DNA of 64,000 nt from Ipomoea triloba (Eukaryota; Streptophyta; Magnoliopsida; Solanales; Convolvulaceae). The DNA lies in assembly GCF_003576645.1 (NCBI RefSeq), contig NC_044918.1:19196911-19260910 (forward strand), given 5' to 3'. Each line of letters begins with the position of its first letter. Within the stretch, counting starts at the first letter, position 1. Both the position numbers and the translations under genes were made by a program. The notes under the pieces were generated by a model. That model was not told where the DNA came from, searched no databases, and saw nothing but the letters and a program-made list of their open reading frames with translations. This document shows positions 1 to 12,274 of this stretch, piece after piece.

Positions 1-544
1 GACGATGGTGTGCAGGAGGTTGGTGGAGGCCGTGGTGGCAGCAACGACTCCGGCCGGGTAGAAATCGGCGCAGTTGTCAGCGACTCCGGTGGAACTGGTC
101 GATGAAGTTATTGTTAATGGTGATGAGGATGGTGGTGAACACCATCCCGTTGATTAGAGGAACACGGCATTTCGTCGCGATCCCCACAGACGACGCCAAT
201 GATGGTGTAAATGTAAACGGGGTACGGATTTACACCACGTGTATTGTTTGATTGTGTATGATGTAGTGTATGGAGTGTGTATGATTGAGAAGAAAAGCCA
301 TGGATTCCTCCCTAGTGAACAAGAGAGAGAGGGTCGAGAGGCCAGGATCCCAGGATGCCATTACAGTGGAGGGTTAGGTCCTTTATATAGGAATAGGACC
401 TGACCCTTCGGGAATATAATATTTCCCAAAGGTCACTTGCCCTTTAATAATTCCTAAGGGACACCCGACCTTTTAGGGGTACAATAATACATGGACTATA
501 TACATTGTATTTCTACAGTAGTCCCTTGGGGTATTTACCCATCA
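1..544 (-). mobile_element. Ty3/gypsy-type LTR retrotransposon edge: LTR, primer-binding site, leader
   Basis: Read on the minus strand, 544 to 200 looks like an LTR of about 345 bp. It begins TGATGG and ends CCATCA, so its ends are inverted copies of each other. A TATA box (CTATATAAAG) lies at 390-381. The LTR is followed directly by TTGGCGTCGTCTGTGGGGA at 199-181, which closely resembles the primer-binding region of many plant gypsy elements. The stretch from 180 to 1 would be the untranslated leader or start of gag and has no long open frame. The body lies outside the window, so the second LTR cannot be compared. The class call rests on the primer-binding site alone. Confidence 0.5.
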
Positions 545-1369
545 CTTAGTTTACTGACCAAGATGGTTATATTTTTATCATATAATTCGCGACAGACCTT
601 TTTTTAATAGTGATAGAAAAAATCATTAGTAAGTTTATTGATGGATTGGTAATTAGTCCGTAACCATTTTGTAACAAGCATTATAGCTACCTATTTTTGT
701 CTATTGCTTGTCTTTTGGTGTTTGGAATATCGACGAATTTTTACTATTATGAATTTTTTCATAGGTATACTTCCGTGTTTATTGTAGTGGGTTTGTTTGA
801 TGTTTTAAAGGTCTTTGCTGTATAACATGGATCAGGGTTCATCTTACAATGTGGATCCTGGTTCAAAATGACATTACATTATGTTTCTGTAGTTAACATA
901 TTATATGATTGCAGACTTGCAATTAACATATTATGTACTTAGAGCATTTCCAACACACTTCATACTAAAACACCAAATTTCTCTACCAAATGTCACATCA
1001 AAATGAATATTTTCAACATATTCTCACACCAAATTTTATTCATCTTCAGCACATTACAACAAAACACCAAAGTTCTACACCCAATATTATTCTACACTAA
1101 AATAATTTAGTTTCTCAAAGTTTAAAATTTTATTAATTCGAATTTAATTAGTTTAATATAAAATATAATTTGTGATATAAATAATAATTTTTTAGTAGAC
1201 ACCGTCGGTATAAGATTTGATCTATCTGTTCGTGGAGATGTATTGAAGTAGAGGAGACTGCCATGGAGAAAGGATAACAGAGAGCTCGTATCATAGGTAT
1301 CAATATTTTTTTTTCCCGGTTAAAAAACAAAAACATACAAATAGTACAATCTCGATGGGGCCAATAGTT

Positions 1370-1912
1370 TTACCATATATGCAGGTCATCTTGCAGGATG
1401 GACCGTCACAATTTACATACTAAATGTTTACAATTCAAATTGTGAATATTTAATATGTAAATTGTGAACATTTAATATATAAATTATGAATATTCAGTAT
1501 GTAAATTGTATATTTTACACCTGAACCTACCTTGTAAGATGGATATGGGTCCACGGGATAATTTGCCCAATGGGGCATACACCAGTTGTACGCATGCGGG
1601 AAATACAAGCCCAAACATGGAAAAAAACCATTCTGCCTAGCAAAATTTGCAAGGCAAATGAAAGAACATATGAAAAAGTATGGCCCATCCCAGTTACACT
1701 AAACTTAGACAAATTATTCTGTGGACTCGAGTTTAAAAATACACAATTTTTATATACTAAATGTTCATAATTTACATATTGAATATTCATAATTTACTTA
1801 CTGAATGTTCATAATTTACATACTGAATGTTCACGACTTACATATTGAATGTTCACAATTTTATATACTACACAATTTAAATGGTGTATTTTGACCTGTC
1901 CAAGGCATAACT
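1370..1912. repeat. Decayed member of the palindrome-ended element family
   Basis: Imperfect copies of the GTCCACCTTGCAAGGTGGAC palindrome occur near 1384-1404 and 1527-1547. Between and after them are short reiterated motifs of the type tactgaatgttcacaattta, as in the better copies at 17728, 55484 and 57079. The boundaries are approximate. The open frames here come from the repeats and look non-coding. Confidence 0.35.
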
Positions 1913-2169
1913 ATTGACTAAACTCCAATCTGTGTTAATGTGCATATGGACTCACATGCTTTGTTGGCATACCTAATTTAGAAACTAGTTGAAAGGGGAA
2001 AAGTTAATAGTTGAAGTTGAAAAACTAGTAGCTAGTAAACTAACTGATTGAAATTAAAGTGTTTGATAAAATTATCTGTTAAATAAGATGATAAGTGTAA
2101 AAAGACATAAAATGGCATTTTTACAAATTTATATATTCAAATTTAAATATTGATATATATTGCAATTTA

Positions 2170-2172
<3 letters not shown>

Positions 2173-2260
<88 letters not shown>
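2173..2260. repeat. Compound microsatellite (CT)n(TA)n
   Basis: About 37 bp of CT repeat runs straight into about 50 bp of TA repeat. It is likely to vary in length between individuals. Confidence 0.95.
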
Positions 2261-2265
<5 letters not shown>

Positions 2266-4330
2266 TTATGATTTAGCATCTTATAATAAAGTAGAAATGT
2301 CTGGATTTAATTTTTGTATATTTTAAAATATGTTATAGAATATATTAAAGATTGAATGTTTTAATATATTGTTTCATATTATCTATTTGTGTTAATCTTA
2401 TCCTTTCATTAGATATTTAAATAGAGAAATACATTCCTTTAAAAAATTGAGAGGAAAAAAGAATGTTTAGAAAATATTTAATATCATGATTTTTATTAAA
2501 CAATGATAGTTTGTGTTATTTTTGCAAATTAACAAGGATAAAATAGAGAAAAAATGTTGATTTGAATGATGATTTCGAAACTGATATCCTTGTAATAAAA
2601 TAAACAATGTTGGTAAACTGTCCTTTGGGAATGAAGAAAGAAATGATGAAGAAGCAACACTTTAATTACATGTCCAAAAGAATATGAGCTTGATTCGTTT
2701 AAAGTTCAAACTGCAACAAAAAAAAAAAAGTAACATTGGCAAAACAAAATCTTTAGAAGATCCAATTGTACCGTAAGTCTATTAACCAGAAGAGAATAAT
2801 AAGGTTAGCCTAAGAATTTAAATACAAGATGAATAAACGATATTAACCAGTAATAATAATACTATTTCTTAATAGCCAACAACTCTGAATTGTTGTAAAG
2901 AGAGATCAAGAACATGGAGGATTTGAATCAAGCCGTAATTTGACAAATATTTTGATAGGACTAGGAGATTATTAATTTTATTTTCTTGATGTTATATTTT
3001 AACTTTTGAAATTGGGTTGTATTTGTTAATATAAATATGTAGTATTTTAATTCTTAATAGGTCTTAGTTATGTTTGATGTATTTTAGTTTTTAATTAATA
3101 TATATTTAATATTAGTCTTGTTTCAATCGTCTGAATGAGATCTTAAAATGATATAATTTATTTTTAATAATACAAATTTTAAATTTAAGTATTTAACAAA
3201 ATAAAAAAAAAATACATACGAAGTATAAAACAAATAAATGATACAATTGAAATTATATAAATAAAGGACAAAAAAAGAATATTTGAGTCCATCTCACATT
3301 TGGCACCATATATGGCGCGACACTGGTGGGATGGTGATTTTTTTTTGGAATGTCCACGAGGTGTCCTGAGCAGGCCCTTCTAACAGGAGGCACCTTTAAC
3401 CCGTACCATACTCAGACTAATCGGTGGGATGGTGATTTGGTGATGGCATTTGGTGTTTTGCCCATCTCTTGGAGATGCTCTTATAAATAAATTGAAAGGT
3501 ACTTAATATGTTGTCCGCACATAATTTATTAACTAAAAGTACATATTATATTAATTACAAACATATAATATGAATATCATTTTGAATTAGGATTCACAAC
3601 CAAAGTTCACAGTACAAGGTAAACCCTATACTATAACAATTAAAGGAAACCCTATCTACGGTTGCCAGTGCATTTGTACGGGGTGTGTTGCAATCCAACT
3701 TTTTGGGGGTTCAGAAACAAATTTGAGGGCGATTTTTTGACTAATGGGGGTTGGTTTTTTACTATTTTCTTTCCGCAAGTTTAAAACTTTTGCGGCCCCA
3801 TTGAAGAGAGAAAAAAGAAGAAAAGGTTATGTAGGTGCACATTGGCACGTAATGGTAGTTTTTTATTTATATTTTTTGTTTTTCTTTTGTCAGAATTGTT
3901 TTTTCTTCCCTTTTTTTTCTTCTTTGTTCCTCTTCTCTCCCCCTCTCCTTCATCAACCGACAAAAATCAAGAAAAATCTACTATTAAGATTGCCCTTACA
4001 CGAGCAAGGCAGTGTTGTATTCAAAGCCTACATTCATATTGTATTTGTTTCATTCTGTCTTGGTTTCATATCAGTAGTCTGTTTTCCTTACAATTCTAAC
4101 TATCATTAGACAACCTCATTTACACATTCAATATACAACGAGCCTAGGTTGTTCAGCATTAGCTTAACATAATTAAGTTAAGTAACATTGAATCTTCCAA
4201 TTCAACCGGCCAATTCTGCACCATAGTTTCTTTTTCTGTTTTCAGCACTATTACCCTCTGGTGTTTTAGAAAATGCACAGAAAGCTACACAGTTGGTACT
4301 ATAAGGAAGAAAAGCAGTGCCAAATACCTT

Positions 4331-4410
4331 GTGGTTTGATAGTAACACTGATACCATTCCAAACGAAAGGTCATAGGTTCGAGTTCCATCCCAATCAAGG
4401 ATGTTGGCAT
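4331..4410 (+). repeat. SINE-like, tRNA-derived fragment
   Basis: A box-A-like stretch (GGTTTGATAGTAACACTG) is followed about 45 bp later by a box-B-like GGTTCGAGTTCC. This spacing and sequence suit a tRNA-derived SINE head. It is not a tRNA gene: no acceptor stem pairs around it. Confidence 0.3.
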
Positions 4411-4580
4411 AATCATGTTAAGCAGATACTATAGATGGGTTAGGAAGAGACACAAGCAGCAAAGGGCACATACATTTTTCTTTTTTTTCCCCTCAAAAAT
4501 TTTATAATACAACAAAATGCCATTGTTTACAGACCTGGCCTTTCATTTGGCCAATGAAATGGCAGAAAGTTGGATCCATC

Positions 4581-6290
4581 TTACCAGAAAATTTGCCCAT
4601 CATCTCCATTTTCATGAAAGGGCATCTTTCGCTTCCTAAGAAAGGATTCTACTTTCTGAACTTTACCCTCCCGGTTTCGCCAACTCTCATGCATTACAGA
4701 GAGATGAGTGGCAGGTTCAGCCCTGAGGAAGCAAGCCTCCCTGCCTTGGATAGTAGGTTTACCAGTGAACTTTCCTCTTGCTCGAGAATCATCATGAGGC
4801 ATCACCTTATGGCAACCGCTAGCCGAAGAAGCCTTTCCACAAAGCAGGCCATGGCCATGGTCTGAAGACATACCTAACCTCAAGGATAAATCACACTCCA
4901 CCCGAGGTCTCCCCCTTCGATCTGATGCTGCTGCATCTTGAGCGTGTTGATCAAGACTGGAGTGGAATAAGCTTGGAAAGCGGTCGATTTGTGCAGGCTC
5001 TGCATTTGATGGATAAACAGGCCTGCCAACAATCACATTGCTTTGCAGTTCCTGGAAGCCCAACTGGGCAACTTCAGGCTGGAAGTTGGTGCCATAGTAC
5101 AAGGGAAATACAGAACCCAAGTTCAAAGATGCATTACTTTCTGCTCGAACAATCTGGCTAAATGCAGCCAATGAAGCATTAGGTTTGTTAATGTTTCCAC
5201 ATTCAGGTCTCCCAAATGTTGGTTGGCTCACAAACTGGGGAGGCATTAAGTTAGAGTTATGCTCATTGGAACTGCCACTAAAATGTGTGGGAGGGACAGG
5301 ATGCTGAGGTTGCTGAGGTCTTGGGCTAAGGTAGTTTCTTGGATTACTGTTCCTCTGGCTCCTAGTGGGTTTTTCAGCAACACAGCCCAGGTTAAGAGCA
5401 GCTGAAGAACAACAAAAGTCAATGCCAAAACAAACACATATTACATGTCTCACTAAGGATATATAGACTCTGTTTAGCATAACTAGCTTAAAACCTAGCT
5501 TAAGGCTGAAAGCTAGTAATTGCTAGCTTACTTTGAAACACTACTTAAGATAGCCTTTCGAAATAAGCTATTATTTGAAGCTCTCCATGTTTTACCTTTA
5601 TTTGTAGTTTCAAAATAAGCTATTATTTGAAACTCTCCATGTTTTACTTTTATTTGTATCTTAAAATAAGTTATAAGCCCTAAAATAAGCGCTCCTTAAA
5701 GAGTCTATAATGCAGTAACCAAGTTAATGCAAGAACAGTATTAGTACCTTCAACACAAGGAGGCAAATGCTGCCCAGTCTCTGAGCTTTCATCTCTCCGA
5801 ATTATTGTACTAATGGCATCATTAACCCTATCCCAGAGTGTGTCAGGATCAGCATACTCCGCCTGGGAAATGGAGAGTTCAACAAATAAAAGTATAAAAC
5901 ACACCAGCATTTTAGCAAGAATGTTGAGCGCATCTAAGCCAAGCCCTGCAAGGAATCAAAGAGCAACAGAGGACAAGGAGCAAACCTCAGAATTGGCTTT
6001 GGAGTACATAATTTCCTCCGCCCTCAAGACCACAATTGGAAGCTTCACTTGCCATTCCCTGTTCTTCTTAGTAGCAGTGCTGTGCCTCTCATACACAAAT
6101 CTGATCAAACAGTTGGTGGGCATTGAGCAACGAAACAAAAAACAACAAGAAAACAAACAAAAAAGAATCAAGAAACGAAGACCCATTACCTCAAAATCTG
6201 ATGAATGATCGAGCCTCTGATGGGCTTGTGAATATCGCTATGCCACGCCCTCCTCACGCACTCGTAAGGCCTAGGTCCAGGCCGAGGCAT
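4581..6290 (-). CDS. KIX-like domain nuclear protein with EAR-type motif, 383 aa, four exons
   Basis: Coding exons in transcription order are 6290-6190, 6100-5986, 5862-5748 and 5401-4581. All junctions are GT-AG and the total is 1152 bp, in frame to TAA at 4583-4581. The start is ATG at 6290 (MPRPGPRPYECVRRAWHSD). This N-terminus recalls a plant-specific family usually annotated as coactivator CBP, KIX domain-containing; that is memory and has not been searched. Residues about 25-100 fit a KIX-like three-helix fold: a hydrophobic helix, a basic loop, then AEEIMYSKANSEAEY, which mirrors the MYE-A-S-EYY core of CBP/p300 KIX. The rest is low-complexity and Pro/Gln/Ser/Asn-rich. Residues 282-286 (LSLRL) match the LxLxL EAR repression motif, and a basic patch (LRKRK) lies near the C-terminus. 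The likely role is a nuclear co-regulator that binds transcription factors. Exon 4 carries most of the disordered tail. Confidence 0.85.
5482..5700. repeat. MITE-like fragment in intron 3 of the KIX-like gene
   Basis: The segment is built from repeated AGCTTA / TAAGCTA words, and two copies of a roughly 60-bp unit (aataagctattatttgaa...ctctccatgttttac) lie side by side. The words match the element at 18413-19073. It sits wholly within the intron 5402-5747 and leaves the splice sites intact. Confidence 0.45.
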
Positions 6291-6291
6291 C

Positions 6292-6445
6292 TTTTTTTTT
6301 TTTTTTTTTTTGGTTTTTGTTTTTCTCAGTTCCCAAACACAGTGTGATTGCAGCACTTGATATGCAGAAGAAAGAGGAGAGAATGAATTTACATTAGAAA
6401 TGACGGGCGGAGGAGAAATGAGAAATGTGGTGGCTTTATGAAGAA

Positions 6446-6479
<34 letters not shown>
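6292..6479 (-). promoter_or_regulatory. 5' leader of the KIX-like gene: poly(A) tract and GA repeat
   Basis: In mRNA sense the ATG is preceded by a run of 20 A (6311-6292) and a single G. Further upstream is a GA repeat (6479-6451). GA/CT runs are common in plant core promoters and 5' UTRs. No clear TATA box is seen. The transcription start was not located. Confidence 0.45.
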
Positions 6480-6483
<4 letters not shown>

Positions 6484-9400
6484 TTACATGGGTAATATGC
6501 GCTAAAGATGGGCTCCAAATACTTGCTCGCACTCCCTTTGCTCCCTACCACCACTTTCAAGTCCCCGTCTAGTTGCTGTACTTCAGAGAGAGAGAGATAG
6601 ATAGAAAGAGATGTCTCCCTACATTTGTTTTGTTTTTTGGGGCGAGGGAAATGATATTTGCTATTTTCATTTCATTTCCACAATTTTTTTTATATTTACT
6701 TTTTTTTACACATCAAGAATAAATAAATAAATAGAGTAAGACAGTAAAATTTCATATTTCAGTTTTCACTCCTCTCTACTCTCATTAGTATTCGTTAGTC
6801 CGAAACACTCATAATTATTTACAATGTTGTATTTATTATATATTTCCTCAATTTTTATCTGTGACCATCCATTTAGAATGGTAACAAATGTGTCAACACA
6901 GTATAATCACATTACATAGTAGTTAACGTCCGAGAGGCATTTATATCACACAATTTCCTGAATTTAAAATGCTATATGTCATAACTCTCAACATTCATTG
7001 GAATCTCATTCTTTTAATTTCTTAAAAAGTAATGTTATTCATCCCTAAAAAAATCTCTCCCTAATTTTACCGCCTAACCATTTAGGACACCAATGATTAT
7101 AAGTCATTTCATGAGAAGAAATTAAGAGGGATAAAAAGTATTTTCATTTCTTGAATTATATGAAATTCTTGAGCTAGAATATTCGTATTAGATGGTCTAA
7201 GTGATTGTTGTCGCTCTTATTTTCTTCTCGAAGCATATGCAACATCCTTTTACATATTCTTCTCAATAAATTTCTTACAATCCACCAAGAGGGGCGGCTC
7301 ACCCTTCTAATTACTCTTCACATAATAAATTTTTATATTCATTAGTTGTCATTTAATCGTTCACATAAAAAATTTTCTTAAATAAAATTATATAAACATT
7401 CTTATATAACATTTTATGTAAATCAAACAAAAAATTATCTCTGTTTTTTTTTTTTTTTTTGTGAGGATATCATCAATACAAACACTTAATATGTTACCAT
7501 ACACATTAACTATGCACTTTGTTAGGAGTTATAAATTAAAGAGGAAAAATACAAATTTACCAAACTATAGTAAATTTATGATATTATAATGAGTGACATT
7601 ATTGTATCATATGTTGTATATATGTGAGTGTTTGTATCTTAGCTTAATGTTTCTATTAAAATAAGTGGTATAAAAGGTCATTTTAATAACTTGGTGCATT
7701 TTGAATTAGTCAATAGTGAAACAGTATTGACTCTTTGTAGTTCAGTAAGTTGAAAAAAATAGTCATGAACAGACATTACATTGTAACAGAGTCAGTAGTA
7801 CTAAAAAATAATAATAATAATTGTAGGCTGTTTGTGGGTTGAAGGTTGATATGATGTGTTATGCCCCCTCACATTGCACAAAAGCCCCACCCACTCCCAA
7901 GTCCCACCTCCACCAACCCACCCACCCCCCTGAAAACCCATCAAACCCTCTGATCTTCATCAAATGCTAAAAACCCCACCCTCACAAAATGTCTACAAAA
8001 ATGCTTTTTTTCTTGGAAGCAAAATGGGGCCACCACATAGTGGAGCCTTTCCCTTGCCATTCAGCCTTCACGTTGTGTTGTCACAGTGCACCCTGAAAAA
8101 GATTGAAGCTGCTTAAAGGTGGCTTTGGCCTTTGAGACTCTCAAAATGATTGCATTTTTTTTTTCTTGCTTCCCATACAAGAACTAAGAAGCTAGTAGGG
8201 TTTATTTTATCCTTATATCCTCTTTCTCTTTTTTCCCTTTTGTTTTGCCTTTTCTCTCTTATCCCCTCTTTCATTCCTTTATCTCGTTTGTTTTATTGGG
8301 ACCATCATAAAGTATGAGGGTTAAATTCATCTATTTAGGTAACCTTATTTCAATCAATTCTTTTACCAATGTCTCCCTTCACAAGTTTTGAACCCGAAAT
8401 CTTACTTCAAAAAAAATAATTTTTTTAAACTTAGATCACACGTTATTAGTAACATAATTAGGAATTTTCATTTGGTTAATTTTGAATAGAAATAATTAAA
8501 ATTTTATTTTAGTCTAACAGTTTACTAAAATGAAATACAATTTGCTAAATTAATCAAACTGAATTATATTTCAGTTAATTCAATTAATCAAATGAATAAA
8601 TGAAAGTTTTATTATATATAATATATTTTATATTATATAATAAATTATAAAATTTGTTTTGTGTATTATTTTATATTTTTATTTAAGTCAAAATACACGG
8701 TGCTCATACAATTGATTTTAATGTTTTTTTTTTTTTTACTTTACCCTCTATTATATTATTTACTTTTCCTGAATATCTCCACATTCCATCTTGTAAACTT
8801 TAATAACGGAATATTCCGTTAACTATTTATTATTTTTAACTTACTCATTGATCTCCATAAGGAAGTTGAACCACATCCCAATAAGACTTGACATAATTGT
8901 TGAACATATACTATGAATATGTTAGAATTTGTTTTAAAAAAACATACAATATAAAATTTAACATGAACTTTGGTCAATTAATTACTCAAGCTATATACGT
9001 AGAATTCAAAGTTGAGCACAAAGATTACAAATAAAGAACTTTGAATTTTTATTTTTATTTTACATTTTTTAAAAACAAATCTGGGTTAAGGGTTTTTTTT
9101 TTTCCTTTTTATCATTTAATTAATCTTGTTTTGATTATTTAGAACAAGACTCAATATCTTAATTATGCTTTTGCATTATTGAGAATGTTTTATTAGGTCA
9201 TTAATTCATTATGGTATTAATAATTTTTTGTTTGTATTTCTATAATGGTACAATTGTATATTACTTTACAAATATTGTACTATTATTTTTTTTATCATGA
9301 TCAAATGTGAACTAATTTGATCTAGCCATCTAGGATGATCAAAGGCTAAAAAATAACGGGGTCAATTTTATAAATATTAGTATAAGGAAATTAAATTAGG

Positions 9401-9791
9401 TATTTCATGCATATATTTCTTTAATGTAACAAAACTAAATAGACCAAATATCTTATTTTTGCAAACTAGCACCAATATATAATTCAATTGCACATGAGAT
9501 ACTACCCAAAAAAAAAAAAAAACATACCAGCAATGAAAATGAAGACTAACAAATCTAACCAAAAGCGAATTAACGAAACTTATATAGAATAGTTTCAACC
9601 AAAAGTAGTATCTATTACCTAATATCATACCAACTACAATAAGTATTTAGATAATTGTTTTAGAAAAGTATAAATTAAACATTAGTTTTAATGCCAACTT
9701 TAATGAACTTCTCATATACAATCTTACATTAATATACTTTGAATTACTTATTTAAATACAATTAAGCATTAAATCAGTCGTGCAATGCATG

Positions 9792-9792
<1 letters not shown>
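6480..9792. other. Gene-free AT-rich intergenic stretch
   Basis: No supportable coding region. There is a C-rich island at about 7860-8120, conspicuous against the AT-rich background but without a usable frame or a recognisable microRNA. A SINE-type 3' tail (ACATTGTAACAGAGTCAGTA, then A-rich) lies near 7764-7822. Confidence 0.6.
7764..7822 (+). repeat. SINE 3' tail fragment
   Basis: The string gaacagacattacattgtaac...gtagtactaaaaaa is nearly identical to the 3' end of the fuller SINE at 60340-60442. Here it is followed by an AAT repeat tail. The tRNA-like head is absent. Confidence 0.5.

Positions 9793-9839
<47 letters not shown>
9793..9839. repeat. (TA)n microsatellite
   Basis: About 47 bp of uninterrupted TA. 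Confidence 0.95.
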
Positions 9840-9841
<2 letters not shown>

Positions 9842-10577
9842 ACGCTTCTAATGAACGGTAATCAATCAACAACAACTTTAGATGAGAAATGTCTCATGAA
9901 GAAGGCCAATTCGCTTTGCACCAACTATCCTAAGGAAAGACTCCTTTGCTGATTTGCTGCTTCAGCTTCCGCGCATTGTTTATCTGCCAAAGTTTTTATT
10001 TGTTGACATTGTCGAAGATGAGGGAACTAAAATATTATAAAAATATAATAGACCCACTTGAAAATCAATAATAATAATAATAACAAAAACAACAAATACA
10101 GGATAATGTGATAACTTTGCACCTTAGGATACATAACTTTACAACAAATCATAAATAAAATAATCCACTTCCTAAAATCAAGCATAACATCGAGATAAAA
10201 TAATACTAAGATTTAAAGTAAATTAAATAAATTCATTCTCTTCGTGCATAAAAAGTAATATAAAATATTAGAAAGATTTAAAACTAAGTTACATTTACCT
10301 TACCACCCCTACCTAAACCTACCGATCGAAATTTAAAAAATAAAAATAAAAACTAATCAAACTCATCTATCTGAAACGATCTAACGGCCTTAAGGTATAG
10401 AAAGAGAGAAAAAGTGTGGCGACATTTTCATAAATAATTTGAACTTTAAGTGCACATAATAACACGATGGAGTGCACTTATCCATAGAGTGCATCCCGTG
10501 ATACGTATAGGAAAAGTAAATTTGTCTAGTTTTTACAATTTCTTTTTTTTTTTTTGGGTTTATGTTTTTTTTTAAAT

Positions 10578-11005
10578 CAATGTTGCAAAAACCGTTAGGC
10601 GTTGGGGTGCTTATACGCTTATTTTTTATACATTTTTTTAAGATTTGATCATTATAAACTATTTAATTCTTTAATAGTTAATACTAAAATATTAATATTA
10701 ACCTAAAAATAACTAGAATTGTAAATTGTATAAAGAATTAAGGATTTAAAGAATCAAAACACAATTCAACAAAGTCACAACTCATAAAGTATCAATATTA
10801 GAATAGTTGATGATTTCCATTTTTATTTTTATTTTTACATTTTTTTTAGATTTGCGTCCGATTTTAATGATTTAGAATTATTTCGCTTAAAATGACGTCG
10901 TTTTTAGCAAAGTAACCAATTTTTATTTTTTTTTTAAAAAAAACATAACAATAGCTAATCGCCGGCTGCCTAGCGCCTAGTATAAGCACGGTTTTTGCAA
11001 CATTG
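10578..11005. mobile_element. hAT-type MITE, 428 bp
   Basis: The ends are perfect inverted repeats: CAATGTTGCAAAAACCG at the left and CGGTTTTTGCAACATTG at the right. The flanking octamers (ttttaaat and tttaaaat) are an imperfect 8-bp target duplication. Subterminal CCTAGGCG-type words and an internal block (cttaaaatgacgtcg, in reverse elsewhere) are shared with the MITE at 25936-26369, so both belong to one family. No open frame; non-autonomous. Confidence 0.8.
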
Positions 11006-11320
11006 TTTAAAATTCGATATAGAAGTTCACTTTATAGTTTGATAGTTATTGGTTGTCTTTAGAGTGCACTAGGAACAATATAAAGTATACTTACCAATAA
11101 TATTAAGCGCACCTAACGTACGTTATCATTAAATGCACCGAATGTGAAACTTCATTGTACTTAGGGTTCACCTTTTAAACTTTATGGTTTAGTTTGTTCT
11201 ATTTGGTTTAAAGGTTTACTTTTTTACTATTTAGGAATTTAAATTTTATGGTTTTGCTTTGGATTTAATTTTCTGGATTTATCAAAAGATGAACTCTATA
11301 GTCTATAGTTTTACTTGCAG

Positions 11321-11383
<63 letters not shown>
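11321..11383. repeat. (CT)n(TA)n microsatellite
   Basis: A CT run followed directly by a TA run, the same arrangement as at 2173-2260. Confidence 0.95.
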
Positions 11384-11388
<5 letters not shown>

Positions 11389-11697
11389 AAAGATGCACTC
11401 TATATATATAGTAATGTTACTTGCACTTTAAAGTTTGAGTTATTTACAAAAATTTTACCGTGTTTTTTTTTTTTTTCTAAAATTGCTTCTAATCCGGTAG
11501 ATCTTAAAGATAGACAACTCTGATTGATTGATTTATAATTATATCTTGTGAGGCAATTCTCATAAGAGTGAACCCCTATATTTTAAGCAACCTAATTAAT
11601 TAATTGGTTTATCGACCTAATTAATTCAGTTAATAGTTAATTAAAACTATTGATGGGTTAATATTCGCGGGGGGGGGGGGGGGGGGGGGAAAAGGGT

Positions 11698-12242
11698 NNN
11701 NNNNNNNNNNNNNNNNNNNNNNNNNNNNNNNNNNNNNNNNNNNNNNNNNNNNNNNNNNNNNNNNNNNNNNNNNNNNNNNNNNNNNNNNNNNNNNNNNNNN
11801 NNNNNNNNNNNNNNNNNNNNNNNNNNNNNNNNNNNNNNNNNNNNNNNNNNNNNNNNNNNNNNNNNNNNNNNNNNNNNNNNNNNNNNNNNNNNNNNNNNNN
11901 NNNNNNNNNNNNNNNNNNNNNNNNNNNNNNNNNNNNNNNNNNNNNNNNNNNNNNNNNNNNNNNNNNNNNNNNNNNNNNNNNNNNNNNNNNNNNNNNNNNN
12001 NNNNNNNNNNNNNNNNNNNNNNNNNNNNNNNNNNNNNNNNNNNNNNNNNNNNNNNNNNNNNNNNNNNNNNNNNNNNNNNNNNNNNNNNNNNNNNNNNNNN
12101 NNNNNNNNNNNNNNNNNNNNNNNNNNNNNNNNNNNNNNNNNNNNNNNNNNNNNNNNNNNNNNNNNNNNNNNNNNNNNNNNNNNNNNNNNNNNNNNNNNNN
12201 NNNNNNNNNNNNNNNNNNNNNNNNNNNNNNNNNNNNNNNNNN
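11698..12242. other. Assembly gap (545 N) between poly-G runs
   Basis: The N block is bounded by about 21 G on the left and about 31 G on the right. Any frame read through it, such as the proline-run frame on the minus strand, is meaningless. The G runs may be sequencing artefact at contig ends. Confidence 0.98.

Positions 12243-12273
<31 letters not shown>

Positions 12274-12274
<1 letters not shown>

Larger units (their letters stand above)
942..3480. mobile_element. Possible PIF/Harbinger-like inverted-repeat element, nested
   Basis: The left end starts GAGCATTTCCAACAC and the right end, read backwards, starts GAGCATCTCCAAGAG. Both ends are flanked by TTA (939-941 and 3481-3483), the target duplication of PIF/Harbinger elements. 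Inside are decayed copies of other repeats (1370-1912) and a long CT/TA run. The two ends might instead belong to two separate short MITEs. No transposase frame is visible. Confidence 0.35.

Noticed and set aside
3744..4109. 121-codon frame rich in Phe, Leu and Lys
   Set aside because: Comes from T-rich low-complexity DNA, with overlapping frames on both strands and no recognisable domain or gene signals.
7860..8120. GC-richer island considered as a gene or microRNA precursor
   Set aside because: No long frame, no convincing hairpin, and no match to conserved plant microRNAs that I know.
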